Shown: in pieces, positions 16,317 through 24,058 of the stretch | Position numbering within the stretch: the first letter of the stretch is position 1 | Layout of the letters: each line of letters starts with the position of its first letter | Assembly (NCBI GenBank): GCA_002420115.1 | Contig: DIHK01000055.1 | Coordinates: 1-27,193, forward strand | Source of the DNA: Nitrospira sp. UBA5698 | GTDB taxonomy: Bacteria; Nitrospirota; Nitrospiria; Nitrospirales; Nitrospiraceae | Direction of reading: 5' to 3' | Length of the DNA stretch: 27,193 nucleotides | Notes under the pieces: generated by a model | Databases searched by the model: none | Told to the model about the DNA's origin: nothing | Seen by the model: only the letters and a program-made list of their open reading frames with translations | Program-made: the position numbers and the translations under genes

Positions 16317-17153
16317 CTAGGCCTTCATGCGGCGTCGAGCGAGTCCGGCGAGGCCGATCAGCCCGCTGCCGAACAAGTAGACCGCAGCAGGCACCGGTAC
16401 GGGGGCCACTTGTCCGGGACTCACCGCCCAGCCGAAGAAGGGAAAAAGTCCGTCCTGGTTAGCCTTGGGGCCGGCGCCCTGGCCACCGTTAGCGGTTCCG
16501 AAGATCCAGGCGAAGTTTGCACCCTGCGGGTACTCCGTACCGGCCTCCGTACCGGACCAGTAGCCACTATTTTCTAAATTCGCAAACGGTCCGGCGTTGG
16601 TCACGCCGAATCCAGTCTGAGCGACGCCTGCGGTGTTGAACTGAGCCAGGTTGCCCAGCTCGTGATAAAACAGATGCGCCAGTTCGCTGGCCGTCCCGTT
16701 GACGGCTGCGGTGTTGAATCCACGGTCGGTAGTGCCGTCAAACGACACATTGGGATTGAGGGTGCTCCCATTGACCGGGCCTATGATCGGCAAACGCCAA
16801 TCGGTCTCGCCCGCATAGCTGATGCTGTTCAGGTAATTCACCCAGGCAGTTGCACCCCACCAGTTCATGGTACCCGTGCCGGTATTGAAGTCGCCGGCTA
16901 CCATGGTGTGGGTACCTAAACCGTCTGTCACATTGGGTGTGATGTTTATGATGGACGTGACCAGGTTGGGATTGGCGGCGGCTTGGGTCCTGAAGAGGTT
17001 GGCATCTTGCGTCCACGCGACATCGAGGTCGGTGTCGTTCACCACCAGAGGATTGCCCGCCGGTACGAGAAGCGACGCATGGGAGGCTGTTGCACTCAGC
17101 AACACTAGTACTGCTATCGACAAAGCCATTGTTCGGTGTGAAAAAAAGCTCAT
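16317..17153 (-). CDS. DUF1566-like VPVPA-CTERM surface protein
   Basis: 278 residues from ATG 17153 (AGGAG about 8 nt upstream; begins signal peptide MSFFSHRTMALSIAVLVLLS). The body has the DUF1566/Lcl pattern: PLVVNDTDLDVAWTQDANLF, MNWWGATAWVNYLNS, ETDWRLPIIGPVNGS, HLFYHELGNLAQ, SGYWSGTEAGTEY. The tail is VPVPAAVYLFGSGLIGLAG, then ARRRMKA, with Tyr in place of Trp. No copy of the promoter-like element was found before it, so it may be read through from the 17320-18162 gene 166 bp upstream despite a hairpin between them. The same domain is in the 11321-12046 protein. Confidence 0.82.
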   Translation of the reverse strand: MSFFSHRTMALSIAVLVLLSATASHASLLVPAGNPLVVNDTDLDVAWTQDANLFRTQAAANPNLVTSIINITPNVTDGLGTHTMVAGDFNTGTGTMNWWGATAWVNYLNSISYAGETDWRLPIIGPVNGSTLNPNVSFDGTTDRGFNTAAVNGTASELAHLFYHELGNLAQFNTAGVAQTGFGVTNAGPFANLENSGYWSGTEAGTEYPQGANFAWIFGTANGGQGAGPKANQDGLFPFFGWAVSPGQVAPVPVPAAVYLFGSGLIGLAGLARRRMKA

Positions 17154-17269
17154 ATGGGTGCTCCTGGCCATCTTGGCCGGTTGTTTCAATGGGCAGCGCG
17201 CCCTTGAGGTTAGGTTACAGTATTTTCAGCGTTGACGAAGTCTAGTGCTGGAATGTCGCTCAATGCAGA

Positions 17270-17311
17270 GAGCGGAGAGCCATCCAGACTGATCTGAACG
17301 ACTCTCCGCTC
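17270..17311 (-). terminator. Hairpin 3' of a CTERM gene
   Basis: A 10-bp perfect stem GAGCGGAGAG / CTCTCCGCTC around a 22-nt loop, starting 8 nt past the stop of the 17320-18162 gene. No T tract directly follows. A long loop makes it a weaker terminator than the others. Confidence 0.4.
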
Positions 17312-17319
17312 CGTAACAC

Positions 17320-18162
17320 TCAGGCCGAGAACTTGCGTCGTGCGAGTCCGGCGAGGCCGATGAGGCCGCTGCCGAACAGATAGATGGCAGCGGGAACCGG
17401 CACCGGGGCGACCGACACCGTTGCCTGAAAGTTTCTCGCAGCGCCGGTGCTGCTCAGTGGGGCATTGCCGCCCATGACGAAGGTGAAGTAGTTATTGTTG
17501 CCTGCAGTCAAAATGGTATTCAAGCTGACCGTCGCCGTTCCGGTCGGACTGGTTTGGCTGTCGGCAGCCGCCCATACATTGCCGCCAAGCCCAGCCTGGG
17601 CCAACGTAGGGTAGTAGGAGCAGGTTCCCGCCGGTGCGCAGAGGCCACCGCCGTTCCACTGGTCCCAGTTGGTGGAATCGATGCCGTTCACATAGCGGGA
17701 GGAATAGTTCCCCAAGTCTTCCTTGCCCTGCCAGACCGTCACGCCAGGGATGAGACCGGTCCCGTTGGAATCTTGAAGAGTGACGGTGAGTTGCACGTTC
17801 GTATGGCCCGCATCGTACAAGCCGTTTAGGTCGATCACGCTCCAGCGAGAGGTATGGGCCCACCCATAGGTACCCGGATAAATCCCTGTTGCGAGGTTGC
17901 CAAGATCGTGAAACGATTTCGAGGCGATCGTATCGACGAGCCCGTTACCGCCGCTGTCCGTATGAGCACTGGTGGTGCCTTGGACCGTCAGCGCCTGACC
18001 GGTCTGGGCGGATGCGGTGCCGGGGCTATCCATATCGTACGTGAGGTGATATCGCACGCCGCCGGTCGTGGGGTCACCAATGTAGACCGTATTCGCAGCC
18101 CCGATGGACGGGACGGAGAGAACCAGCGCTGTGAGCACTATGACACATGAACGAGTTCGCAT
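17320..18162 (-). CDS. VPVPA-CTERM surface protein of unknown function
   Basis: 280 residues. Two ATGs lie 6 bp apart; AGGAGGT directly abuts the first (18168) but is 6-7 nt before the second (18162), so the second is the start. Signal peptide MRTRSCVIVLTALVLSVPS.. with cleavage near GAA. The body has NTVYIGDPTTGGVRYHLTYD, GWAHTSRWSVIDLNGLYD, LTVTLQDSNGTGL and FTFVMGGNAPL, shared in layout with the 15295-16005 paralogue. The tail is VPVPAAIYLFGSGLIGLAG, then ARRKFSA. Element A lies about 91-131 bp upstream. It is the most upstream gene of the central minus-strand block. Confidence 0.8.
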   Translation of the reverse strand: MRTRSCVIVLTALVLSVPSIGAANTVYIGDPTTGGVRYHLTYDMDSPGTASAQTGQALTVQGTTSAHTDSGGNGLVDTIASKSFHDLGNLATGIYPGTYGWAHTSRWSVIDLNGLYDAGHTNVQLTVTLQDSNGTGLIPGVTVWQGKEDLGNYSSRYVNGIDSTNWDQWNGGGLCAPAGTCSYYPTLAQAGLGGNVWAAADSQTSPTGTATVSLNTILTAGNNNYFTFVMGGNAPLSSTGAARNFQATVSVAPVPVPAAIYLFGSGLIGLAGLARRKFSA

Positions 18163-18252
18163 GAACATACCTCCTGAGTGTGATTGAAGAAGAAATACGT
18201 ATTAGAACCGGACTTCGCAGTGAGGGATTGTACGAGGGGGATACTAGGCGCT

Positions 18253-18293
18253 CTACTGATGGGAACCGGTGTGTGCAACGGATGTGACAAAAT
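18253..18293 (-). promoter_or_regulatory. Bipartite promoter-like element, copy A
   Basis: On the plus strand: CTACTGA, 14 nt, then TGCAACGGATGTGACAAAAT. It is 91 bp upstream of the ATG at 18162. Read on the gene strand the long half gives TGTCACATCCGTTGCA, with the spacing of a sigma-54 -24/-12 site but T in place of the invariant second G at -24. Confidence 0.7.
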
Positions 18294-18460
18294 GTTTGGC
18301 GCGGGACCGGCGTGAGGAGCGAGATGGATGAGACGTGTCGGCTCAGACAGACGAGCTGCGAGTAACACGATCTGACCTGATAGGAAGATTGTGATGGATA
18401 AATATCTTATGGTTATATTTTTGTAGGTATGTCACTACATGATGGGGGATTCTTATGTAG

Positions 18461-18733
18461 ATGGGGTTACGCGAAGCGAATCAGCAGTTTTCTCGATTGA
18501 TGAAAGCCGTCAAACAAGGCAAGGAAGTGCTCTTGACCGAACGTGGGAAGCCGCTGGCCGTTGTGAAGTTGATTGAGGAACCCGGGGATGCACACGCGAC
18601 CGTGCGAAGGCTGGAACGTGTCGGGCTCTTACGCGCGGCATCGAAACGCCAGGTACTTCCCCCATGGAGTGCTCGATCCATCCGCGGTGTGTCGGTCTCC
18701 CACACCGTTATGAAGGACAGAGAAGAGCGGTGA
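18461..18733 (+). CDS. Phd/YefM-type antitoxin
   Basis: 90 residues. The N-terminal GLREANQQFSRLMKAVKQ, then EVLLTERGKPLAVV, is the Phd/YefM DNA-binding antitoxin signature. The C-terminal part is less typical and would bind the PIN toxin. The stop overlaps the GTG start of the PIN gene by 4 nt (GTGA), the usual coupling. Directly before the ATG at 18461 the sequence reads ATG TAG in frame (18455-18460), with GGGGGA ideally spaced for that first ATG, so the original start may have gained a stop at codon 2 and translation may now restart at 18461. The upstream region is AT-rich and has TGTAG/CTACA arms (18422-18439), a possible operator. Confidence 0.75.
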   Translation: MGLREANQQFSRLMKAVKQGKEVLLTERGKPLAVVKLIEEPGDAHATVRRLERVGLLRAASKRQVLPPWSARSIRGVSVSHTVMKDREER

Positions 18734-19170
18734 CTTCTCGTCAGTGGGCCTATTTTGATACCAGCGTGCTGGTAAAGCGGTATATCAAGGAGGCCGGCTC
18801 CATCGCCACCGGTCGTCTCTTGCAGCGGTTTCGGTTTCTTTCGTCCTCGATTCTCCCGGTCGAGGCCATGTCGGCGCTCAGCCGACGCCGGGCATCCGGC
18901 GACCTCGCGCACCGGGATTTCCTTGCTATCCAATCACGGCTGCGCAAAGACCGGGATTATTGGGAACTAGTAGAGGCGGCTGAACCAGTTCTCCTGCAAG
19001 CCGAAGAACTGGTTCAGTAAACGAATGTGCGAACGCTTGATGCGATACATTTGGCATCAGCGATGATATTTCAGTCTGAGTCGAGACTAACGATTCCCTT
19101 TATTACCGGCGACATGAAGCAGCGTGACGCTGCTCATGTATTGGGATTCACCGTCATCTGGGTGGACTAG
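18730..19170 (+). pseudogene. PIN-domain toxin interrupted by a nonsense codon
   Basis: GTG start at 18730 overlapping the antitoxin stop. The first 96 codons encode YFDTSVLVKRYIKE with Asp10 and a later PVEAMSALSRR with Glu45, both PIN active-site residues. TAA at 19018-19020 ends the frame, but the same frame continues after it with NVRTLDAIHLASAMIFQ and IPFITGDMKQRDAA to a TAG at 19168-19170, which supplies the remaining PIN acidic residues. Without them the nuclease cannot be active. A 12-bp perfect inverted repeat (CTGAACCAGTTC at 18980-18991 and GAACTGGTTCAG at 19006-19017) ends exactly before the stop. The module is probably dead unless the stop is read through. Confidence 0.85.
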
Positions 19171-19234
19171 CAATTTCTGCGACGGGCGCATCAGCCTCCG
19201 ATAATAATTCAGAAAACCTTCCTCTCACTCATCC

Positions 19235-21256
19235 TTAATGCGGTCCGAACACGCCCTCAAGAAATCCCGGTAGCGGCGGACCACCGGCCGCGCCCGTCAT
19301 CGGGATTTCCAGCAGGTCGTCCTTTGCGAAGCTTTGTTTGTCTCGCTCGACTTGACGGTGATCACCCGGATGGCCGTTCGGCACGAATAATTGCGGGTGA
19401 TCGAACGGCGCGGCGGCGATGCGAACCCGCTCATCCGTCAGCGTTTCGAGCCAGGCCACAACGGCATCAACCTCATCAGAAGTCATGTTGGCGATGCCAA
19501 GCGGCTCGATCGGTGTGCCATCCCGTTGCGTGATCGGCGCAACATTGCCTCCGCGGCTGTAGAACAACACGGCTTCGCGGAGCGAATGGGTGTCGCCGTT
19601 ATGGAAGTAGGGAGCGGTCAGCGCGACGTTGCGCAGCGAAGGCACTTTGAATGCGCCCTCCAGACCGAAGCCCTTCGTCACGGCCGCTCCGTCGAAGCTC
19701 GAAGGCGGCGAGCCGGGGAAGAGGCGCTTGCTGTGTGACAACGGACCAAAGGCATCGCTCGCACCAACGCCTAGGTCGTCTTCCGTCGGCCTCACCCCGA
19801 TGTTGTTAAAACCCTTATCGATGATATTGCCGTCGCGGTTACGCACCGGGCCGTTGGCCGTCAGGTTGATGCGACGGACCGACGCATCGGTGAGTTCGGC
19901 GCTCTCGTGGCAGTTGCTGCAGCGGAGATTATTGGGCCCTCTGGTCCGGTCGTTGAACAGGTGCGCGCCGAAGAGCGCGAATCGACTGATATGGGTGGGA
20001 TTAGTATTGTTCCAGGGATTGAGTGCCGCATCGGAGGGACTCGGATGCTCTCGGCGGAATCGGTCCCAGGGCGTATCGTCGGAGACGAGAGTGGCTTCGT
20101 ACAGTTGCACGGATAGTCCGAAGAAAAGCCCGAAGTTGTACTCAATCAACCGATATTCGTCGGTTTGTCGATTCCTGTCGCGGCGATCAGTGATCGACAC
20201 GGTCCCGTCCTCGGCCACCTGAATGAATAAGTCGCTTTGCCAGTACTTCTCCTGGAAGGCCGCGCGAATCATCTCGTTATACGACTTCACGCGAAGGCCT
20301 CGCTCAGGGTAACGGCTGAGCGGCCCCAAGACGCTGTCCGATGGGTCGACCAGTTGTTGCTGAAGCGGGCGGGAGCCGTGGACGCGTCTGCCGAGTTGTC
20401 GGCTGCGTTTGCCCTTGCGCAGATCGCGCGCGATGTCTTGCGCGGTGCGGCCAGGCTCAGCCATCTCAATCTCGCTGACGATAGGCCCCACGGCCTGCGA
20501 CGCGAGGCTGGAGTTCACCAGCGCCACTGGAACTTCGATTAAGCTGCCGCCTACCGACGCCATCACACGAGCCTCCGGGTCTCGGGCACCCAGTGGATTC
20601 ACACCGTTGAAGAGATTCTCCCCGCGGCCGTCCCAGAATTGGCGGTGATAGAACACGGCATTGATGACAGTCGGTGTGTTGCGCGGCTCGACTCGACGAG
20701 TTTTGAGCCGGCCGACTTGGTACCCCAACGGGTCCGGGCCTCGATCCAGAAACGGGACGCCTTGGGAGCTGACGACGTCATTACTGTCGGAGCCTTGATC
20801 GAGCGCGCCTCGCTGTCCTGCGATGGCCTGACGAGTGAGCGGAAAGTCTGATGCGGTCAGTTGATAGTTCGGCCCGCCCGTTTTGAACGTCAGGTCCTGC
20901 TGAGGCACATGTTTGAGACCAGGCGAGAGTTGATTCTTCGAGCGGGGGTCTGCGCCGGCGCGAAAGTGGCAGCTCGCACAGGCCTGTACCCCGTCGCTCC
21001 CGATCTGCATGTCCCAGAAGAAGGCCTTGCCCAAGGCGATCGCCATTTGCTTATCCCTCACGTACTCCGCCAGATCCTGATCGCTGGGACCTGGCACCGG
21101 CACGGCGCGGAGGTCGCCCGGCAGATTGGTTAAGTCACTGGTTGCTGGTGGATTGAGCACACGCGGAATCGTGCCGTCACCGGTCAATGCGTAAAGGGTG
21201 GATGAACACAGAATCGACACGACGCTAAGACTGATTGATAGCCGTATGCCTGTCAT
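19235..21256 (-). CDS. Di-heme cytochrome c peroxidase/MauG-family protein (paralogue 2)
   Basis: 673 residues from ATG 21256, chosen because GGAGG lies 5-6 nt upstream and the product then has a signal peptide (MTGIRLSISLSVVSILCSS). Two haem c sites, CASCH at 93-97 and CSNCH at 446-450. It is a paralogue of the 12348-14210 protein across its whole length: WDMQIGSDGVQACASCH, RNTPTVINAVFYHRQFWDGR, DKGFNNIGVRP, and AFKVPSLRNVALTAPYFHNG all have counterparts, and both end near PFDHPQLFVPNG. It differs by insertions in the region between the haems. Role: periplasmic di-haem peroxidase or MauG-like oxidase, substrate unknown. A terminator-like hairpin separates it from the small secreted gene upstream. 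Confidence 0.88.
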   Translation of the reverse strand: MTGIRLSISLSVVSILCSSTLYALTGDGTIPRVLNPPATSDLTNLPGDLRAVPVPGPSDQDLAEYVRDKQMAIALGKAFFWDMQIGSDGVQACASCHFRAGADPRSKNQLSPGLKHVPQQDLTFKTGGPNYQLTASDFPLTRQAIAGQRGALDQGSDSNDVVSSQGVPFLDRGPDPLGYQVGRLKTRRVEPRNTPTVINAVFYHRQFWDGRGENLFNGVNPLGARDPEARVMASVGGSLIEVPVALVNSSLASQAVGPIVSEIEMAEPGRTAQDIARDLRKGKRSRQLGRRVHGSRPLQQQLVDPSDSVLGPLSRYPERGLRVKSYNEMIRAAFQEKYWQSDLFIQVAEDGTVSITDRRDRNRQTDEYRLIEYNFGLFFGLSVQLYEATLVSDDTPWDRFRREHPSPSDAALNPWNNTNPTHISRFALFGAHLFNDRTRGPNNLRCSNCHESAELTDASVRRINLTANGPVRNRDGNIIDKGFNNIGVRPTEDDLGVGASDAFGPLSHSKRLFPGSPPSSFDGAAVTKGFGLEGAFKVPSLRNVALTAPYFHNGDTHSLREAVLFYSRGGNVAPITQRDGTPIEPLGIANMTSDEVDAVVAWLETLTDERVRIAAAPFDHPQLFVPNGHPGDHRQVERDKQSFAKDDLLEIPMTGAAGGPPLPGFLEGVFGPH

Positions 21257-21282
21257 AATTCCTCCAGCGTTGCGGCCTCCTA

Positions 21283-21328
21283 AAAAACGTACGCAAAAGG
21301 GGCTTGGTGCCATCGGCTCCAAGCCCCT
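21283..21328 (-). terminator. Rho-independent terminator of the 141-residue secreted protein gene
   Basis: Read on the minus strand: AGGGGCTTGG, an 11-nt loop, CCAAGCCCCT (perfect 10-bp stem, plus 21298-21328), then TTTTGCG and a second run of six T. It begins 23 nt past the stop at 21352. It is the best terminator in the window. Confidence 0.8.
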
Positions 21329-21351
21329 CTCCAGTGAGTGCTTGATGAGGC

Positions 21352-21777
21352 CTACTGTTTCACCCCGCTCGCGGTGCCGAGCGCGCCGAAGGTGTTTTCC
21401 CAGCGGCCTACGAAGGACTTCTTGTTCCGGTGCAATTGGAGATCGAACGTGGACTTGAACGGAAGTGGCGTGAAGTCCATCGTCACTTGTGCGGAGCAAT
21501 CTTCCTTCACGGTTGCCTCGCCGGAAAATTTCAGACCGGTGAGTCGGTTGCCTTGGGGGTCGGTCAACGAAAAGTCGCAAGTGCCTTCGGCTTTTCCATT
21601 CTCAATCGAAAACTTGCACACCCCGGTGTGCGGATTCTTCAGGACTTCGTTTTGATACGAGACCCAGTTTCCTCGGAGGTCCCGTTTCTGGCAGCGGCCT
21701 TCTTCCTCGAAGAAGGCCTGAGCCTGGCTGCAGAGGATGAGTGACACAACCGCAGTGGAGAATAAGAGACGCTTCAT
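21352..21777 (-). CDS. Small secreted protein of unknown function
   Basis: 141 residues from ATG 21777, chosen because AAGGAG lies 9 nt upstream and the product begins with a signal peptide (MKRLLFSTAVVSLILCSQAQA). The mature part has four Cys (GRCQKRDL, TGVCKFS, GTCDFS, EDCSAQ) that may form two disulfides, and beta-strand-rich sequence (KFSGEATVKEDCSAQVTMDF, STFDLQLHRNKKSF). No family is recognised. It has no CTERM tail, but element D lies upstream, so it may belong to the same regulon. A strong terminator ends it before the peroxidase gene. Confidence 0.7.
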   Translation of the reverse strand: MKRLLFSTAVVSLILCSQAQAFFEEEGRCQKRDLRGNWVSYQNEVLKNPHTGVCKFSIENGKAEGTCDFSLTDPQGNRLTGLKFSGEATVKEDCSAQVTMDFTPLPFKSTFDLQLHRNKKSFVGRWENTFGALGTASGVKQ

Positions 21778-21857
21778 ACCAACAACTCCTTTGACAATGT
21801 GCCTCAAGGGTGATTCCTGAAGGACGAGAGAAATGGTAGCAGGGGCGAGAAATGGGA

Positions 21858-21899
21858 CACCAGACGCGACTGCTACAGGTGCACCAGATGTGATGGAAA
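21858..21899 (-). promoter_or_regulatory. Bipartite promoter-like element, copy D (short half imperfect)
   Basis: On the plus strand the long half TGCACCAGATGTGATGGAAA (21880-21899) is a good match. At the short-half position only CACCAGA (21858-21864) is seen instead of CTACYGA, one base off the 14-nt register. It is about 80-100 bp upstream of the ATG at 21777. Confidence 0.5.
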
Positions 21900-21922
21900 A
21901 TGGCTCTGGCTGATCGGATCTG

Positions 21923-22037
21923 ATCCTGAGTTTCAGGTTTCAAGTTTAACGTTTCAAGTTGTGCGGAACCCAAGAACCTCAAACCTGAAACATGAAAGAT
22001 GAAACCGTTGGCCGATGCGCTTCACGCTTCACGAATA
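21923..22037 (+). repeat. Interspersed ~100-bp repeat, copy 2
   Basis: It starts GATCCTGAGTTTCAGGTTTC like copy 1 and ends CGCTTCACGCTTCACG. Outer arms GTTTCAGGTTT (21930-21940) and AAACCTGAAAC (21981-21991) are perfect inverted repeats. It ends about 14 bp before the stop codon of the zinc-ribbon gene at 22051, on the same side as copy 1. Confidence 0.75.
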
Positions 22038-22050
22038 ACGAACGATGCAA

Positions 22051-22305
22051 CTATCTCCATACCGGCCATTCCCACTCCGGATCCTTGAACACCGGTTGGC
22101 GCGGCGTTGATTCTCGTCGACGGACTCGGTGTGGTCTGGGGCGATTCCGATTCAGCATGATCACCGGGTCGATCAGTTCACCACAGGTCACGCAGCGCCA
22201 GGCGCGAATGTCTTCAAGCGGGACACCCTGGATGAGATCCAGCGGATCAAGCGGGTCGATCGGGTGCATGATACCTTGACAGCGCCGACAGGTTACGCGA
22301 TCCAT
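22051..22305 (-). CDS. Small double-CxxC zinc-ribbon protein (paralogue 2)
   Basis: 84 residues. AGGAGGT lies 6-7 nt before the ATG. Two Cys-x2-Cys knuckles (VTCRRCQGIM and WRCVTCGELIDPVIMLNR) match the 8318-8569 protein; this copy has an Asp/Pro-rich insertion between them and a C-terminal WEWPVWR. Its first 13 nt overlap the 3' end of the receiver-like gene upstream (ATGGATCGCGTAA), so the two are translationally coupled and may interact. A zinc ribbon beside a receiver-like protein could be an output or adaptor module; that is inference. Confidence 0.72.
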   Translation of the reverse strand: MDRVTCRRCQGIMHPIDPLDPLDLIQGVPLEDIRAWRCVTCGELIDPVIMLNRNRPRPHRVRRRESTPRQPVFKDPEWEWPVWR

Positions 22306-22808
22306 GTTGCTACCTCCTGATGGATCGTGCGTGTCTGCATGCGATGCTCGAGAGTTCGGACGGCGGGATGTTTCGGCTCTGTACCTGGTGAATGCGGTGA
22401 CGCGGTCGCCGCATTGAGTTCTGAGCGAAGCAATCGGCCGATATACGTAAATTCGAGGAGCTTGATGGGAAGATGAAGGTGACGAAGGGAGCCACTGTTC
22501 GGGATGTCCTCCTGATCACCGCCGGACTGGGCGCCCATCGTGACGACCGGCACATGAGGTGAGGTGGCCTTGATCGTTCGGAACAATCTTCTCAGGCTGA
22601 GGGTGGCAACCGGCTCGGAGAAATTGAGTCCGATGAACACGGCGTGGGGTCGGAGGTCACGACATTCATCGATTGCCGTCTCCATCGATCGGACGAGCAC
22701 TGCCTGATAGCCGTGCGCTGCGAGCCAATCCGCGAGTTTGATGCCATATTCCAAATCATGGTCCACGATCATGATACATGCTCGTTTCTTGTTCGTCAGA
22801 GTCTCCAT
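22293..22808 (-). CDS. Receiver-like protein lacking the phosphoacceptor Asp
   Basis: 171 residues from ATG 22808 (GGAGG about 8 nt upstream). A CheY-like receiver at residues 11-135: acidic MIVDHDLEYG (Asp16, Asp18), Thr90, and a loop HLHLPIKLLEF. The phosphoacceptor position is Gly60 (HAVFIGLNFSEP) and the conserved Lys-Pro is Leu113-Pro114, so both the Asp and Lys of phosphorylatable receivers are missing. It is a pseudo-receiver and probably senses or binds without phosphorylation. The C-terminal 35 residues are linker-like. It overlaps the zinc-ribbon gene by 13 nt, and element E lies upstream, so it may both belong to and control the CTERM regulon. Confidence 0.72.
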   Translation of the reverse strand: METLTNKKRACIMIVDHDLEYGIKLADWLAAHGYQAVLVRSMETAIDECRDLRPHAVFIGLNFSEPVATLSLRRLFRTIKATSPHVPVVTMGAQSGGDQEDIPNSGSLRHLHLPIKLLEFTYIGRLLRSELNAATASPHSPGTEPKHPAVRTLEHRMQTRTIHQEVATWIA

Positions 22809-22935
22809 CGTTCGTCCTCCTTTGACTCCTGTTCTTCTTCCATGTCGTATCGTTCCGACCAGCAAGTGATTCCTCAAAATAAGACTAGTTAGGTGTGTGA
22901 CAGGCAGTATGAAAACATGGGGCGGGCGTGACGGA

Positions 22936-22976
22936 CTACCGGCCGGCGCTGATCACTGCACCAGATATGGTGAAAA
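22936..22976 (-). promoter_or_regulatory. Bipartite promoter-like element, copy E
   Basis: On the plus strand: CTACCGG, 14 nt, then TGCACCAGATATGGTGAAAA. It is about 128 bp upstream of the ATG at 22808. The rest of 22809-23156 has no recognised gene. Confidence 0.55.
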
Positions 22977-23156
22977 GATGTGCGGTGAGAGGGGGGAATG
23001 GGTTTCGAGCGTCAGTGTGAACGGACATGGGCTCGACCGCTTGAAGTATGAATACTCGTACTCCAAGTTCTTCGTGGGCAACGATCGTGGTGCTGCTGAT
23101 GAGGCACCCGTTGCGACGAAGACAACGAATCGTTGCTCATATCGGCAGAAGGGCGA

Positions 23157-24005
23157 CTATTTGACGGCGGCAATGCCACCAAGATCGGGCAGGCCTTCCT
23201 CCAAGGCGACCGCTATTGCTTGGGCCCGGGACATGACGTCGAGTTTGGCAAAGATATTCTCGACATGGAACCGGATTGTCCGTTCACGCACGCCGAGAAT
23301 CGTACCGATCTCCCGATTCGTTTTTCCGGTTGTTATCCACAATAGGACGGTCAGTTCCCGCGACGACAGGGTCTGAATCGAACGATAGATAGGCGGAGCG
23401 ATCGGAGGTGCGGTTCGCCGAACCGCCTGGAGCATGTAATAGCCCAGATACTGTACCAAGGGGATAAACCGCTTTGCGTCAAGCTCCTGATCGGTGGCGA
23501 ATGAACAAAAGGCGAGGAGTCGATTGTCCTGGTCGACGGAACCCGTGGTAATGCCATCATGGAGGCCAAAGCGGCGCGCAACGGTGACAAGGTCTCGCTC
23601 CTGCTTAGACGCCAGTCTTTGACAGACTTCTCGCCAATGATATGTGCGTGGTGTTCTCAACGTGGTCTTGAGTATTGGATCGCGCTCAGCCCAGCCATGG
23701 TGGCAATACAACTTCAGCCAGTCATCCGGGTATCCGACGTTGACGACAGAGTGGAATCGGTCAAAGGTTCGGTTTGGGCCAAGGCGGATGAGCCCACCCA
23801 TCCCGCTGGTGAAGGAAAAGCATTCTTGAAATTGTAGGAACAGACCGCGCACTTGCTCAGCCTGGTCCGCATGCATCGCCATATGGAGGAGTTCGAGGAC
23901 GGCGAGGTGTTCCGATCGAGAAAGATCGTCGAAGAGTCGTCGGGGAAACGGGCGTCGTGGTCGAACAGCCATTGTGGCCTGACCCGGAATCTGCGTGGTG
24001 GTCAT
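23157..24005 (-). CDS. LuxR-type autoinducer-binding transcription factor (solo)
   Basis: 282 residues if it starts at ATG 24005; a longer 312-residue start (24095) or ATG 23972 is possible, as no ribosome site is clear. An autoinducer-binding domain spans about residues 35-195: Trp96, Tyr100, Asp109 and Trp124 (in GYPDDWLKLY, AERDP, TYHW) have exactly the spacing of Trp57, Tyr61, Asp70 and Trp85 of TraR. A LuxR HTH follows at about 212-270 (LSSRELTVLLWITTGKTNREI, then RTIRFHVENIFAKLDV). No LuxI homologue is present in the window, so it is a LuxR solo here and may respond to acyl-homoserine lactones or related signals. It is a candidate regulator of the island. Confidence 0.85.
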   Translation of the reverse strand: MTTTQIPGQATMAVRPRRPFPRRLFDDLSRSEHLAVLELLHMAMHADQAEQVRGLFLQFQECFSFTSGMGGLIRLGPNRTFDRFHSVVNVGYPDDWLKLYCHHGWAERDPILKTTLRTPRTYHWREVCQRLASKQERDLVTVARRFGLHDGITTGSVDQDNRLLAFCSFATDQELDAKRFIPLVQYLGYYMLQAVRRTAPPIAPPIYRSIQTLSSRELTVLLWITTGKTNREIGTILGVRERTIRFHVENIFAKLDVMSRAQAIAVALEEGLPDLGGIAAVK

Positions 24006-24058
24006 GCCGGGGACTCTCGGTCGGATGAGACCATGATCGAGACTCGCTTGAGAGTAAG

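Noticed and set aside
17190..17264. Search for a promoter-like element before the DUF1566 gene at 17153
   Set aside because: Only a partial GTTGACGAAG match without the partner half at the right distance was found.
18253..18293. Calling the repeated element a plain sigma-54 promoter
   Set aside because: Spacing fits -24/-12, but the second G of the -24 GG is T or A-like in every copy, and an equally conserved TCNGTAG at fixed distance is not part of a sigma-54 site. Kept as an open alternative only.
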